Source of the DNA: Pseudoflavonifractor sp.
GTDB lineage: Bacteria > Bacteroidota > Bacteroidia > Bacteroidales > Muribaculaceae
Direction of reading: 5' to 3'
DNA length: 64,000 nucleotides
Assembly (NCBI GenBank): GCA_023667145.1
Contig: JAMPAQ010000001.1
Coordinates: 758,011 to 822,010 of the forward strand
Part shown: piece by piece, positions 8,286 to 16,235 of the stretch
How the letters are laid out: every line of letters begins with the position of its first letter
How positions within the stretch are numbered: the first letter of the stretch is position 1
Position numbers and translations under genes: made by a program
Notes under the pieces: generated by a model
What the model saw: the letters and a program-made list of their open reading frames with translations, nothing else
What the model was told of the DNA's origin: nothing
Database searches by the model: none

Positions 8286-9422
8286 ATGAGAAAGGTTGTC
8301 ATAGCGTCGGACTCGTGGAAGGGTTGCCTGTCGTCGATGGAGGTGGGGCGGTGTTGCGCCTCGGCGGTTGCCGGTGTGCTGCCCGGCTGTGAGGTCGTCA
8401 CGGTGTCTGTAGCCGATGGCGGCGAGGGGACGTGTGACGCGTTGGAGGTGGCGTTAGGGGGCGAGCGCGTGGAGTGTGAGGTGTGTGATCCGCTGATGCG
8501 CCGTGTGCGTGCCTCATACGTGATTGCCGGGGAGAGGGCTGTCATCGAGATGTCGGCGGCGAGCGGGCTTACGCTTGTGGAGAGGGGGAGGCGTAATCCG
8601 ATGGTGACGACCTCATACGGGACCGGGCAGCTGATTGCTGACGGGCTGAGGCGTGGGTGCCGGTCGTTTATGATGGGCATAGGGGGGAGCGCGACCAATG
8701 ATGGAGGTGTGGGAATGTTGCGGGCTCTCGGGTATCGGTTCGTGGATGCGGATGGTCGGGAGGTCGATGGCCATGGTGGCGGGGTGCTTGCCCGGATTGC
8801 CGGGGTTGGCTGCGCGGGGATGGCCGATGGCTTAGGCGAGGCGCGGTTTACGGTGGCGTGTGACGTGGATAATCCGTTTTGCGGGCCGCGTGGGGCTGCG
8901 GCTGTCTTTGCCCCGCAGAAGGGTGCTGACCCGGGGATGGTGGCGGCGCTCGACGAGGGGATGAGGTCGCTGGCCCGCGTCATTGCCTCGGAGACGGGGG
9001 TGGATGTGGAGTCGATGGCCGGTGCCGGGGCGGCGGGGGGACTTGGTGGCGCTTTTGCGGCGTTTCTCGGAGCCAGGCTTGGGCGGGGAGTGGATATGGT
9101 GCTCGACGCGGTCGGGTTTGACGAGATAATCGAGGGAGCGTCATTGGTGATCACCGGGGAGGGGCGGCTCGATGGGCAGACTCAGATGGGTAAAACGCCG
9201 TGTGGGGTGCTTGACCGTGCGTCGCGTCGCGGTATCCCGGTGGTGGCGATTGGCGGCAGTGTCGAGGATGCTGAGACGCTGTGTCGCAGGGGATTTCTCG
9301 CGGCGTTGCCTGTAGTACAGGGGCCGTGTGGACTTGACGAGGTGATGAGGCCGGAGGTGGCACGGAGAAATATCGGTGTCGCGGTGGACCAGATGATTAG
9401 GTTGGTGGCCGCGAGGCTATAA
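8286..9422 (+). CDS. Glycerate kinase (GlxK/GarK type)
   Basis: About 378 residues. It phosphorylates D-glycerate (to 2-phosphoglycerate in this family), feeding lower glycolysis. The N-terminus KVVIASDSWKGCLSSMEV, the central GIGGSATNDGGVGMLRALG and the GEGRLDGQT segment near the end are the class II glycerate kinase signatures. I place the start at 8286 (MRKVVIAS), which agrees with the family; in-frame ATGs at 8274 and 8280, and the longer frame from 8235, add unrelated residues. The gene is very GC-rich, with many GGG and GCG codons. It stands alone after the tRNA gene. Confidence 0.92.
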   Translation: MRKVVIASDSWKGCLSSMEVGRCCASAVAGVLPGCEVVTVSVADGGEGTCDALEVALGGERVECEVCDPLMRRVRASYVIAGERAVIEMSAASGLTLVERGRRNPMVTTSYGTGQLIADGLRRGCRSFMMGIGGSATNDGGVGMLRALGYRFVDADGREVDGHGGGVLARIAGVGCAGMADGLGEARFTVACDVDNPFCGPRGAAAVFAPQKGADPGMVAALDEGMRSLARVIASETGVDVESMAGAGAAGGLGGAFAAFLGARLGRGVDMVLDAVGFDEIIEGASLVITGEGRLDGQTQMGKTPCGVLDRASRRGIPVVAIGGSVEDAETLCRRGFLAALPVVQGPCGLDEVMRPEVARRNIGVAVDQMIRLVAARL

Positions 9423-9456
9423 ATAATGTCAATGTGCGCGTGCTGCCGGTTTGGCT

Positions 9457-9756
9457 TCAAGCGGCGGGGGCAGCTGCCGCAAACGTGAGGGGGATGTAAC
9501 GGATGACAGTGGGGTTGGTGTTGTGGGACGGCTGTCGCCGGGAGATCACCGCAGACGGTGATGACAGGGCGCAAAAGCAAAGGAACTCGTCAGTGACGCA
9601 GTCGCCGGACGAGGCTGTAGGGGCGGTATCTTCGGGGTCGTGGGAGCTTGAGTCGTCAGAAAGGTACTCGTCGGGGTCGATGTGGATGAAGTAGCCAAAG
9701 TCACCGTCGCGGGCGGCTGCGGCGTACTGGTCGAACGGGGTGTAACGGTGGGACAT
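9457..9756 (-). CDS. Hypothetical 99-residue acidic protein
   Basis: I do not recognise this reading frame. The first 45 residues look protein-like, with an aromatic and acidic stretch (DFGYFIHIDPDEYLSDD), followed by a Ser/Thr/Asp/Pro-rich part and a C-terminal part with no clear pattern. It lies between glycerate kinase (convergent) and the methyltransferase gene, about 70 bases downstream of the latter on the same strand, so it might be the tail of that operon. Overlapping frames exist on both strands in this GC-rich stretch, and it could be a chance ORF. Confidence 0.35.
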   Translation of the reverse strand: MSHRYTPFDQYAAAARDGDFGYFIHIDPDEYLSDDSSSHDPEDTAPTASSGDCVTDEFLCFCALSSPSAVISRRQPSHNTNPTVIRYIPLTFAAAAPAA

Positions 9757-9828
9757 GGCGATGGCGGGACTTTGAGTGGCGTATGGCTTTGGGTTGTGTA
9801 TGGGGCAAAGGTAACGCCCGGGTGTGAA

Positions 9829-11439
9829 TCAGTGGTGACCATGCTGTCGCTCAATGACCTTGGCGATGTCAAGGCGCATCAACAGTCCTTTTGTCACAAC
9901 GCGCTTGGCATCGGTGAATACGATAGATTTAAGGAGAGATTGAAGTTCGGGGCTACGCAAGACGTCAAGGACGGCCAAGCATTCGTCAAGATTGTCAAAT
10001 CCAATCTGATAGCATGTGTCATCGACCATTACCGGCTTTGTCCCGATGGGTTTTATGAGGCTGAACCGAATCTCCTTGTAAAAGGATGAAACGACAATCT
10101 TGTAGGGCTTGAAGGAGTAGTCGCCAATCCCAAAAATGCTGAAGGGGGACTTGCCCTTGTAAATTGAACTTTTACGCTTCTCAAAAAATGAGCGATGCTC
10201 AGACAAGTAGTCGTAGGTCAAAGGGGCATCGTGGATGAGCCGGCGCGTGTCCTCACCTACATAGTGTTGTGGGAGGATGATATATCTGCGCAAATTTCCG
10301 TCAAACTCATGGCCTATATCTGAACTCTTGAGCAATGGGAATATCATGCATTCCTCCACGTTGACTGATTGACCAAGACCGTTGTGGTAATGACCGTTGT
10401 CACGACTCAACTCAAGAATGGGGGCACAGTCATGCTTGATTCCTGACCTCCATTGATAAGAGGATTGTCCGTCGAACGCTCTCGCTTGGGAATAGAGATG
10501 AATATCAGCGACAAATGAGTCTCCGACCCAGCCGTACTCACGACCGGGGCTGTCGAGGTAGAAGTCGCGGGTCTGACAGGTGACGGAGGGGGTGGTGTTA
10601 AGCCGGGCAGCAAGGTATGACGAATCGACGGCGACATTGAACTCACGACCTGCGTCGATAGTCAGTTGCTTGATATTGCCTATGTTGAGGGGATGGGTCT
10701 TTTGTTTTGTGAGAATATTGCGTATAACTGAGTTTTTGAGCAGAAAAGATATGCCGCCATCGCATCTGTCGGCAAGATTGATGAGTTGTAGCGTTATCGA
10801 CTCGCTTATGTCAAAATTGCTCTTGCCTGTCAGTGCCTCAATGCCCCTAAGATGGTATCGGTTGCTTTTTACCGGGATGTTATCGGAGTTGTCGGCTCCT
10901 TGTCGGCTGTTTGTGACCCAAGGAGGATTGCCGATAATCGCTATGGGAAGCCGCTCGGCCTCTGCCCGATTGAAAACCGGTGAAAGGTCGAACTTGAAAA
11001 AGTCGGCGGTATGGATGTGTATCGTTGGATTGTGTGCGCCCGGACGGTCTAAGGCACGCAAGAGGATGCGCAGTTTGAGATTGGACGTATAGTCCTTGTT
11101 TATCTCGACGGCGTGAATCTCGCGCACATCGGGAAACAGGTCGAGGGCGGCAACCACGAATGCTCCGAGACCGCATGTCGGTTCGATGACAATCTTGGGA
11201 GAGCCGAAATATTGCAGATGACGCTTGCACACGGCATTGGCCAACCCGGCGGGGGTCTGCCAATCGCCATAGGATGCACGGCTATCTTGCACTGTGTTGA
11301 CGGCCCTGAGCGCGGAGTTGATGAAGTCGGCTTTCTCCTCCTCGGATGAGAAGTAATCAACTATTCCGCAAATCTGCTGAATAATCGAGTTGGATTTGAG
11401 GAAGTCGGAGTCGCGTATCTTGTCGAGCAAGCGTATCAT
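9829..11439 (-). CDS. Type II N6-adenine DNA methyltransferase
   Basis: About 536 residues. It protects sites against the partner endonuclease by methylating adenine with S-adenosylmethionine. Motif I is EPTCGLGAFVVAALDLFP (cofactor site) and the catalytic motif IV is NPPW in IIGNPPWVTNS; this order is the gamma type. The C-terminal half probably recognises the target. The start codon at 11439 overlaps the endonuclease stop by 4 bases (ATGA), so I reject the longer frame to 11517, which would run into the endonuclease gene. Base composition is lower in GC than the flanking genes, suggesting transfer. The recognition sequence cannot be read from the sequence. Confidence 0.88.
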   Translation of the reverse strand: MIRLLDKIRDSDFLKSNSIIQQICGIVDYFSSEEEKADFINSALRAVNTVQDSRASYGDWQTPAGLANAVCKRHLQYFGSPKIVIEPTCGLGAFVVAALDLFPDVREIHAVEINKDYTSNLKLRILLRALDRPGAHNPTIHIHTADFFKFDLSPVFNRAEAERLPIAIIGNPPWVTNSRQGADNSDNIPVKSNRYHLRGIEALTGKSNFDISESITLQLINLADRCDGGISFLLKNSVIRNILTKQKTHPLNIGNIKQLTIDAGREFNVAVDSSYLAARLNTTPSVTCQTRDFYLDSPGREYGWVGDSFVADIHLYSQARAFDGQSSYQWRSGIKHDCAPILELSRDNGHYHNGLGQSVNVEECMIFPLLKSSDIGHEFDGNLRRYIILPQHYVGEDTRRLIHDAPLTYDYLSEHRSFFEKRKSSIYKGKSPFSIFGIGDYSFKPYKIVVSSFYKEIRFSLIKPIGTKPVMVDDTCYQIGFDNLDECLAVLDVLRSPELQSLLKSIVFTDAKRVVTKGLLMRLDIAKVIERQHGHH

Positions 11440-12101
11440 CGTGATACCCGCAGTATGTTTGTTATTCCGTCGACCGACTGCTGCAAGCTGACTATGCGGC
11501 TGTATTGGAGTCGCCATTGAAGGGCGTTGGAGATGGTGAGATAACCAATCTGTGGCGGATTGGCCAGTATCTCCGCTGCCAGTTGATATAGGGTAACCTC
11601 ATCGGCGGGAATATGGTGATTGACAAGGAAAGCGAATATGTCGTCACGGTTGCCATCGTTTGCGATGATGCTTAGCAATCCTGTTGTTGTCTGGTAGTCG
11701 GCAGTGCGTGACTTGTCGACAAAGGTACAGGATATGAAGTCAAGCATACCCTCCTTTTTGATTGTGTCGTCATGTTTTTGGTAAACGAATATCAACAGAT
11801 TGTATCCCAATCCAAAGATTTTCTGCTTGCTGTCCTTGAATGGGCAACTTGACTGCGGTTGCCTCATGGATGTCACCTTTATGTCGGTATTGACAGAGGG
11901 CAGGTCGAGTCCGTTGGCTGAATTTCCTAATTGAAGGTCGTATTGTTGGGCGAGGAATTGTTGGAATTTATGCTCAACGAATGTCCCCACGGCCTTGCCG
12001 TCAGTGACTCCAAACAGTTCGGGAGTGTATAAGCCGGAATTGGCCTTACAGAAAATCTCAGCCTCGCGGATGAGGGATTGGACAGTCAATGTTTTTTTCA
12101 T
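11436..12101 (-). CDS. Putative type II restriction endonuclease
   Basis: A 221-residue protein directly upstream of and overlapping the methyltransferase gene. It contains GTFVEHKFQQFL, then GNSANGLDLPSVNTDIKVTS and QPQSSCPF. The E...D-IK arrangement looks like a PD-(D/E)XK-type active site with the acidic residue in DIKV. Size, position and overlap with the methyltransferase support an endonuclease; the motif alone is not conclusive. A TAAATTTG box at 12106-12113 lies so close to the ATG that the transcript would be leaderless or nearly so. Confidence 0.78.
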   Translation of the reverse strand: MKKTLTVQSLIREAEIFCKANSGLYTPELFGVTDGKAVGTFVEHKFQQFLAQQYDLQLGNSANGLDLPSVNTDIKVTSMRQPQSSCPFKDSKQKIFGLGYNLLIFVYQKHDDTIKKEGMLDFISCTFVDKSRTADYQTTTGLLSIIANDGNRDDIFAFLVNHHIPADEVTLYQLAAEILANPPQIGYLTISNALQWRLQYSRIVSLQQSVDGITNILRVSR

Positions 12102-12190
12102 GTTCCAAATTTACAAAAAGAAGATTGATTGTAAAATGGTGGGATGACGTTTTAATCGAAAGAGGGTACCGTTATATGGATGGAGAGGGG

Positions 12191-13453
12191 CTATGCTTTG
12201 AGGCAGTTGATGGGGACGACGTAGATGCCGTCTTGGCGGCGGTAGGCCGGGCCGGTGGCTGTGAGTATCATCATGAATGAGGGCTGATTTTTTTCGGCGA
12301 TATCAGATTTCAGTTTGAGCAGGTTTCTTGCACCCTCCTCAATCAGGTTGTCACCTCCCAACTTGATTTCTATGGGTGCCCATCTGCCGTCCTTGAGGTG
12401 TGCGATCGTGTCACACTCCAATCCCCGGCTGTCGCGATAGTGGAATAGATTACCGTTGATTGTCTGGACATATACCCTTAGATCCCGGACTGCCATGTCC
12501 TCAAACAAGAGTCCGAAAGTGTTGAGGTCGGACATTAAATCGGCGGGAGATGCCCCGAGGGCTTGTGCGGCTATGGAGGTATCGACAAAATGATGGGTGG
12601 GAGTGGAACGGACTATTGTCTTTGACCTCAGGTTTGGGTTCCAAGCCTCCATATCCTCAATGATGAACAAGTCGGTGAGGACATCGGTATATTTCTCAAA
12701 TGTCTTGTTGCTGATTGTCCTGCTGTCGCGTGCCGCGATGTCAGCCAAGATTTTGGTGGTGGAGGTCTGTGTGGACACATGCCGGGCATACGCCCTCATG
12801 ACAATCCGCATTATTTCGGAGTTCTTGTTGCGGAACTTAGGATTCTCACTGTTTGCCAGATTGAACAAGCTCTCATAGTAGTTGGAGGTTACCTCAAGCG
12901 CCACGTCTTTCTCGGGTTGAATTGACAGCGGCCACCCTCCCCGGCAAAGGAGATAGGCGGTATCGCTTAATCCGTAGTCCTCATTCATGTCAAAAACTGC
13001 CGGATTGTCATTGTCGAAAAGGGAGGCGAGTGAGACTGACCCTTTGGAATCGCGTGATTCAAACAGGCTCATGGGGCGCATCATGACCCGCGTGATACGT
13101 CCGGCACCTGAATGAAAAATGTCGGAATTGTCCACGGGCGTGGAGCTCCCGGTGAATATGAATTGACCAAATCCGGGATTCTCGTCAATCCATGCCTTTG
13201 CCTGATTCCAAAGGTCGGGGACTGTTTGCCATTCATCTATAAGTCTTGGTCGTTCTCCGATAAGTACATTGTAGGGCTCAATACGGGCAATCTGTATAGC
13301 CGCTTTTGTGTTAAGGCGGATCTCGCTTTTGGCAAAGAGTGCGCTTGTGGTGGTTTTTCCACAAAATTTAGGCCCCTCCACCAATACGACTCCACTTGAT
13401 TTCATTTTCTTTGAGATGGTGGATTGAATGTATCTTGGGAGATAGTTGTCCAT
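12191..13453 (-). CDS. DUF4143 AAA ATPase
   Basis: A 420-residue protein of the Bacteroidetes ATP-binding/DUF4143 family. The Walker A motif is GPKFCGKTT, the Walker B is PRLIDEWQ, and FTGSS is the sensor-like strand. The C-terminal DUF4143 part ends in a nuclease-like segment with LECDTIAHL and APIEIKLGG (an E-x-D ... E-x-K pattern) and the terminal RRQDGIYVVP. I start at 13453 (MDNYLPRYIQ); the longer frame to 13549 runs through the promoter and the tandem repeats. The cellular function of the family is not established. It lies in the same low-GC island as the restriction-modification pair. Confidence 0.9.
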   Translation of the reverse strand: MDNYLPRYIQSTISKKMKSSGVVLVEGPKFCGKTTTSALFAKSEIRLNTKAAIQIARIEPYNVLIGERPRLIDEWQTVPDLWNQAKAWIDENPGFGQFIFTGSSTPVDNSDIFHSGAGRITRVMMRPMSLFESRDSKGSVSLASLFDNDNPAVFDMNEDYGLSDTAYLLCRGGWPLSIQPEKDVALEVTSNYYESLFNLANSENPKFRNKNSEIMRIVMRAYARHVSTQTSTTKILADIAARDSRTISNKTFEKYTDVLTDLFIIEDMEAWNPNLRSKTIVRSTPTHHFVDTSIAAQALGASPADLMSDLNTFGLLFEDMAVRDLRVYVQTINGNLFHYRDSRGLECDTIAHLKDGRWAPIEIKLGGDNLIEEGARNLLKLKSDIAEKNQPSFMMILTATGPAYRRQDGIYVVPINCLKA

Positions 13454-13478
13454 AATTCTAATTTGTTGATGTACAGCG

Positions 13479-13509
13479 CAAAGGTAATGATAAATTTTTG
13501 TACTTCCAA
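13479..13509 (-). promoter_or_regulatory. Promoter of the DUF4143 ATPase gene
   Basis: On the minus strand TTG (13509-13507), a 20-nt spacer and TACCTTTG (13486-13479) match the consensus fully. The predicted 5' leader is about 20 nt. The TTG element lies inside the first unit of the 23-bp repeat array, so a protein bound to the repeats would touch or flank RNA polymerase. Confidence 0.82.
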
Positions 13510-13611
13510 ATTTGTGAGGTTTTGACTTCCAAATTTGTGAGTGTTTCACTTCCAGATTTGTAAGTGTTTGGCTTCCAAACTTGTGAGGTTTTCACTTCCA
13601 GATTTGTGAGG
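13502..13611. repeat. Five tandem 23-bp repeats upstream of DUF4143 gene
   Basis: Units begin at 13502, 13525, 13548, 13571 and 13594, with an exact 23-base period; the fifth is cut short. Each starts with ACTTCCAAATTTGTGAG or a close variant (A/G at position 8, one GCTTCC start) and ends in a GTTTTG or GTGTTTC spacer. The array begins at the -33 element and extends upstream of the ATPase promoter. The 23-base period is not a codon multiple, which argues against a coding repeat. Cooperative operator sites are the likeliest reading. Confidence 0.85.
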
Positions 13612-13691
13612 CAGGGGGTGCTTGATTTATGAATGTGTATTATTGGATTGAGGATGAGGTGAGGGATGGTGGGGAGATGGGGTTGGGGGAT

Positions 13692-13757
13692 AAAAAAAAT
13701 TGATTGTCATCACGACAACCAATCTTCGTTAACCTTAAATCTAATACCATGAAAAAC
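13692..13757 (-). ncRNA. Candidate small RNA, about 65 nt
   Basis: A full consensus promoter (13764-13793) fires leftward into about 60 bases that end in a hairpin (GATTGGTTGTC pairing with GACAATCAAT around a short loop) followed by eight T. In between is GGTATTAGATTTAAGG. No useful ORF fits: an ATG occurs in the segment but its frame stops at once. From memory, very similar sequence with the same hairpin recurs in intergenic regions of many Bacteroidales; I cannot verify that here. The RNA end positions are estimates. Confidence 0.6.
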
Positions 13758-13763
13758 ACGATA

Positions 13764-13793
13764 CAAATGTAAGGGTTTTGTGGAAAATGACAA
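13764..13793 (-). promoter_or_regulatory. Promoter of the candidate small RNA
   Basis: On the minus strand TTG (13793-13791), a 19-nt spacer and TACATTTG (13771-13764) match TTG-N19-TAnnTTTG exactly. No protein gene lies downstream before the terminator hairpin. Confidence 0.8.
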
Positions 13794-13965
13794 TATTTTG
13801 GTAAAGAAAAATGATGTATCATTAACAAATTTTAATTCAAAATGTCATTTTGTAAGCGGTTTGCTGCACATAGTGTAGGGTAGGCAGAGCGTTTTGTGAC
13901 ATTTTGACAGTGGGATGATGGCTGGTTGAATGGTGTAGGATGGCGGGGAGCTATTGGCGAGAAAT

Positions 13966-14001
13966 GACGGACGGCCACCCGGTGGTGGATAGCCGTCTGT
14001 C
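13966..14001 (-). terminator. Hairpin terminator downstream of gpmI
   Basis: On the minus strand GACAGACGGC pairs with GCCGTCCGTC around a 16-base loop and is followed by ATTTCT, about 75 bases after the gpmI stop codon. Confidence 0.65.
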
Positions 14002-14074
14002 GGTTGTCGCGTGCCGGGCACTGGGGCGTGGGGTGTCAACCTTGGGGCGTCGTGCCGCTGTGGCGGGCGGGGTG

Positions 14075-15589
14075 TCAGTTGATAAGTGCGTGTCCCGTCA
14101 TCTCCTTGGGCTGGGGTATGCCCATGATCTTGAGGATGGTGGGGGCTACGTCGGCGAGGATGCCGTCGCTGACGGTTGCATCCTTGCGGTCGGTGACGTA
14201 GACGCAGGGGACGGGGTTGAGGGAGTGGGCGGTGTTGGGGGTGCCGTCGGCGTTGATGGCATTGTCGGCATTGCCGTGGTCGGCGATGATGATTACCTCG
14301 TAGCCTGACTGCTTGGCGGCCTCGACGGTGTCCTTGACGCACTCGTCAACGGCCTTGACGGCTTTTTGGATGGCCTCGTAGATGCCGGTGTGGCCGACCA
14401 TGTCGCCGTTGGCGTAGTTGACGACTATAAAATCGTACTTATCGGAGCGGATTGCCTCGACGAGCCTGTCCTTGACCTCAAAGGCGCTCATCTCGGGCTT
14501 GAGGTCGTAGGTGGCGACCTTTGGTGAGGCGACGAGTATGCGTTCCTCGCCCTCGTAGGGGGCCTCGCGACCGCCGTTGAAGAAGAAGGTCACATGGGCG
14601 TATTTCTCGGTCTCGGCGATGTGGAGCTGGGTCTTGTCGAGGGAGGAAAGGTATTCGCCGAGGGTGTTGTTGACGTTTTCCTTGTCGAAGAGGATGTGGA
14701 CATCCTTGAAGGCGGCATCGTAGGGGGTCATGCAGTAGAACTGGAGACCGGGGATGGTGTGCATTCCCTCGTCGGGCATGTCGTGCTGGGTGAGGACGGT
14801 GGTTATCTCCTTGGCGCGGTCGTTGCGGTAGTTGAAGAATATGACAGCGTCGCCATCCTTAATGGTGCCGTCAAAGCCGGCGCTGACGATGGGCTTGATG
14901 AACTCGTCCGTCACGTCGTTGTCGTAGGACTGCTGGACGGCGGCTGCCATGTCGGCGGCTTTCTCGCCCACGCCGTTGACAATAGCGTCATAGGCAATCT
15001 TGATGCGTTCCCAACGCTTGTCACGATCCATCGCATAGTAGCGGCCTATGACGGTGGCAATCTTGCCGGCGCTCTTGTCACAGTGGGCCTGAAGGGTCTC
15101 GATGAATCCCTTGCCGCTGCGCGGGTCGGTGTCGCGGCCATCCATGAAGCAGTGGATGTAGACTTTTTCGAGGCCGTAGTGCTTGGCTATGTCGCAGAGG
15201 GCAAACAGATGGTCGAGCGAGGAGTGGACGCCGCCGTCGCTGGTGAGTCCCATGAAGTGGATGGCCTTGCCATTGTCGCGGGCGTACTCAAAGGCGCCCT
15301 TTATCTCGGGGTTCTCAAGGATTGAGCCGTCCTTGATGGACTTGTTGATCTTGACGAGGTCCTGGTAGAGGACGCGTCCGGCACCGATGTTGAGGTGGCC
15401 GACCTCGGAGTTGCCCATCTGTCCGTCGGGGAGACCGACGTTCTCGCCGCTGGCCTGAAGTCGGGAATTGGGATATGTGTCAATCAGATAGTCCCAGTAG
15501 GGGGTGGGGGTTGAGAAGATGACATCACCCTTGGAGTGGTTGCCTATGCCCCAACCGTCGAGAATCATTAACAATGCTTTCTTTGCCAT
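14075..15589 (-). CDS. gpmI: 2,3-bisphosphoglycerate-independent phosphoglycerate mutase
   Basis: A 504-residue glycolytic enzyme that interconverts 3- and 2-phosphoglycerate using two metal ions. The N-terminus [16 protein letters not shown] holds the first metal-binding Asp, [16 protein letters not shown] holds the phosphorylated serine, [10 protein letters not shown] and DRDKRWERI are the mutase-specific parts, and [11 protein letters not shown] completes the metal site. The start at 15589 gives the usual length; the longer frame to 15778 has no family support. A TAACTTTG box on the minus strand at 15637-15644 is a likely -7 element about 50 bases upstream. Confidence 0.96.
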   Translation of the reverse strand: MAKKALLMILDGWGIGNHSKGDVIFSTPTPYWDYLIDTYPNSRLQASGENVGLPDGQMGNSEVGHLNIGAGRVLYQDLVKINKSIKDGSILENPEIKGAFEYARDNGKAIHFMGLTSDGGVHSSLDHLFALCDIAKHYGLEKVYIHCFMDGRDTDPRSGKGFIETLQAHCDKSAGKIATVIGRYYAMDRDKRWERIKIAYDAIVNGVGEKAADMAAAVQQSYDNDVTDEFIKPIVSAGFDGTIKDGDAVIFFNYRNDRAKEITTVLTQHDMPDEGMHTIPGLQFYCMTPYDAAFKDVHILFDKENVNNTLGEYLSSLDKTQLHIAETEKYAHVTFFFNGGREAPYEGEERILVASPKVATYDLKPEMSAFEVKDRLVEAIRSDKYDFIVVNYANGDMVGHTGIYEAIQKAVKAVDECVKDTVEAAKQSGYEVIIIADHGNADNAINADGTPNTAHSLNPVPCVYVTDRKDATVSDGILADVAPTILKIMGIPQPKEMTGHALIN

Positions 15590-15735
15590 AGTTGTTGTAC
15601 GAATTATTTGGTTATAGTCTTGTCGTTTTGTCAATGCAAAGTTACGGAAAAGCTCGCGATTATCAGTGTCAATAAGTCGTAAAAAGTGGGGTAACACACT
15701 GTCACTGCGCGTGTAGTAGGCGAGGGATGGACGAA

Positions 15736-15767
15736 AGGAGGCTCCGGAAGTTAATCCGGAGCCTCCT
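15736..15767. terminator. Perfect 12-bp stem-loop
   Basis: AGGAGGCTCCGG and CCGGAGCCTCCT enclose an 8-base loop. No strong T-run follows on either strand. It lies between the LRR gene and gpmI, both leftward, about 470 bases after the LRR gene stop, and may end that transcript before the gpmI promoter. Confidence 0.55.
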
Positions 15768-16235
15768 CCACGTTTCAACTATTTATTTATGAGAGCCCCG
15801 TTACCTATCATCGCTAACCAATAACGGGGGCGAGGGATATAAAAAAGCGGGTTTCATATTTATGCTATGCAATCGGCTTATACTCTAAAAACAATCTACG
15901 GGGAGAATGGATAGAGGGTTTGGTCGGTTTTTCGTATAAAAGAGATTAAAATGTGTTTAGGATGTCTCAAAATTTTATTATTCGCTCAAAATTAACTTAA
16001 TCTTAATCAGCACAATGGGCAGAGCGGCTTGTTGGCGGGGATTTTGCCGGCGGCTCGGCTGAGGGCTGTGGAGAGTGGAATATATCGGAAATAACAGCGG
16101 GGAGATGGAAACAGTTTTCCCATATCGGGGAGAATCGCGGGGCGTTGTGGCACCGGATTGTCCGCCGATATGGGAAATGATGTTGGCCCGGGTCTCCGGG
16201 TCTCCGGGTCCCCAGAGGATATAGGTTATGTGGGA
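15768..16235. other. Intergenic region without visible gene
   Basis: I see no coding region, RNA gene or strong promoter here. There is an AT-rich part at about 15840-16010 and a GC-rich part containing short iterations of GGGTCTCC near 16190-16213. It is the 3' flank of the leftward LRR gene. Confidence 0.4.

Noticed and set aside
8126..9154. Minus-strand ORF of 342 residues
   Set aside because: Antisense to glycerate kinase, Ser/Pro/Thr-rich without any fold pattern, and it crosses the tRNA terminator.
13502..13611. CRISPR array
   Set aside because: The repeats are directly tandem with 23-base period and no unique spacers of 30 bases; no cas genes are near.
14594..15325. Plus-strand ORF of 243 residues
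   Set aside because: It is antisense to gpmI, with Val/Gly/Asp-rich composition typical of a shadow of GC-rich code.
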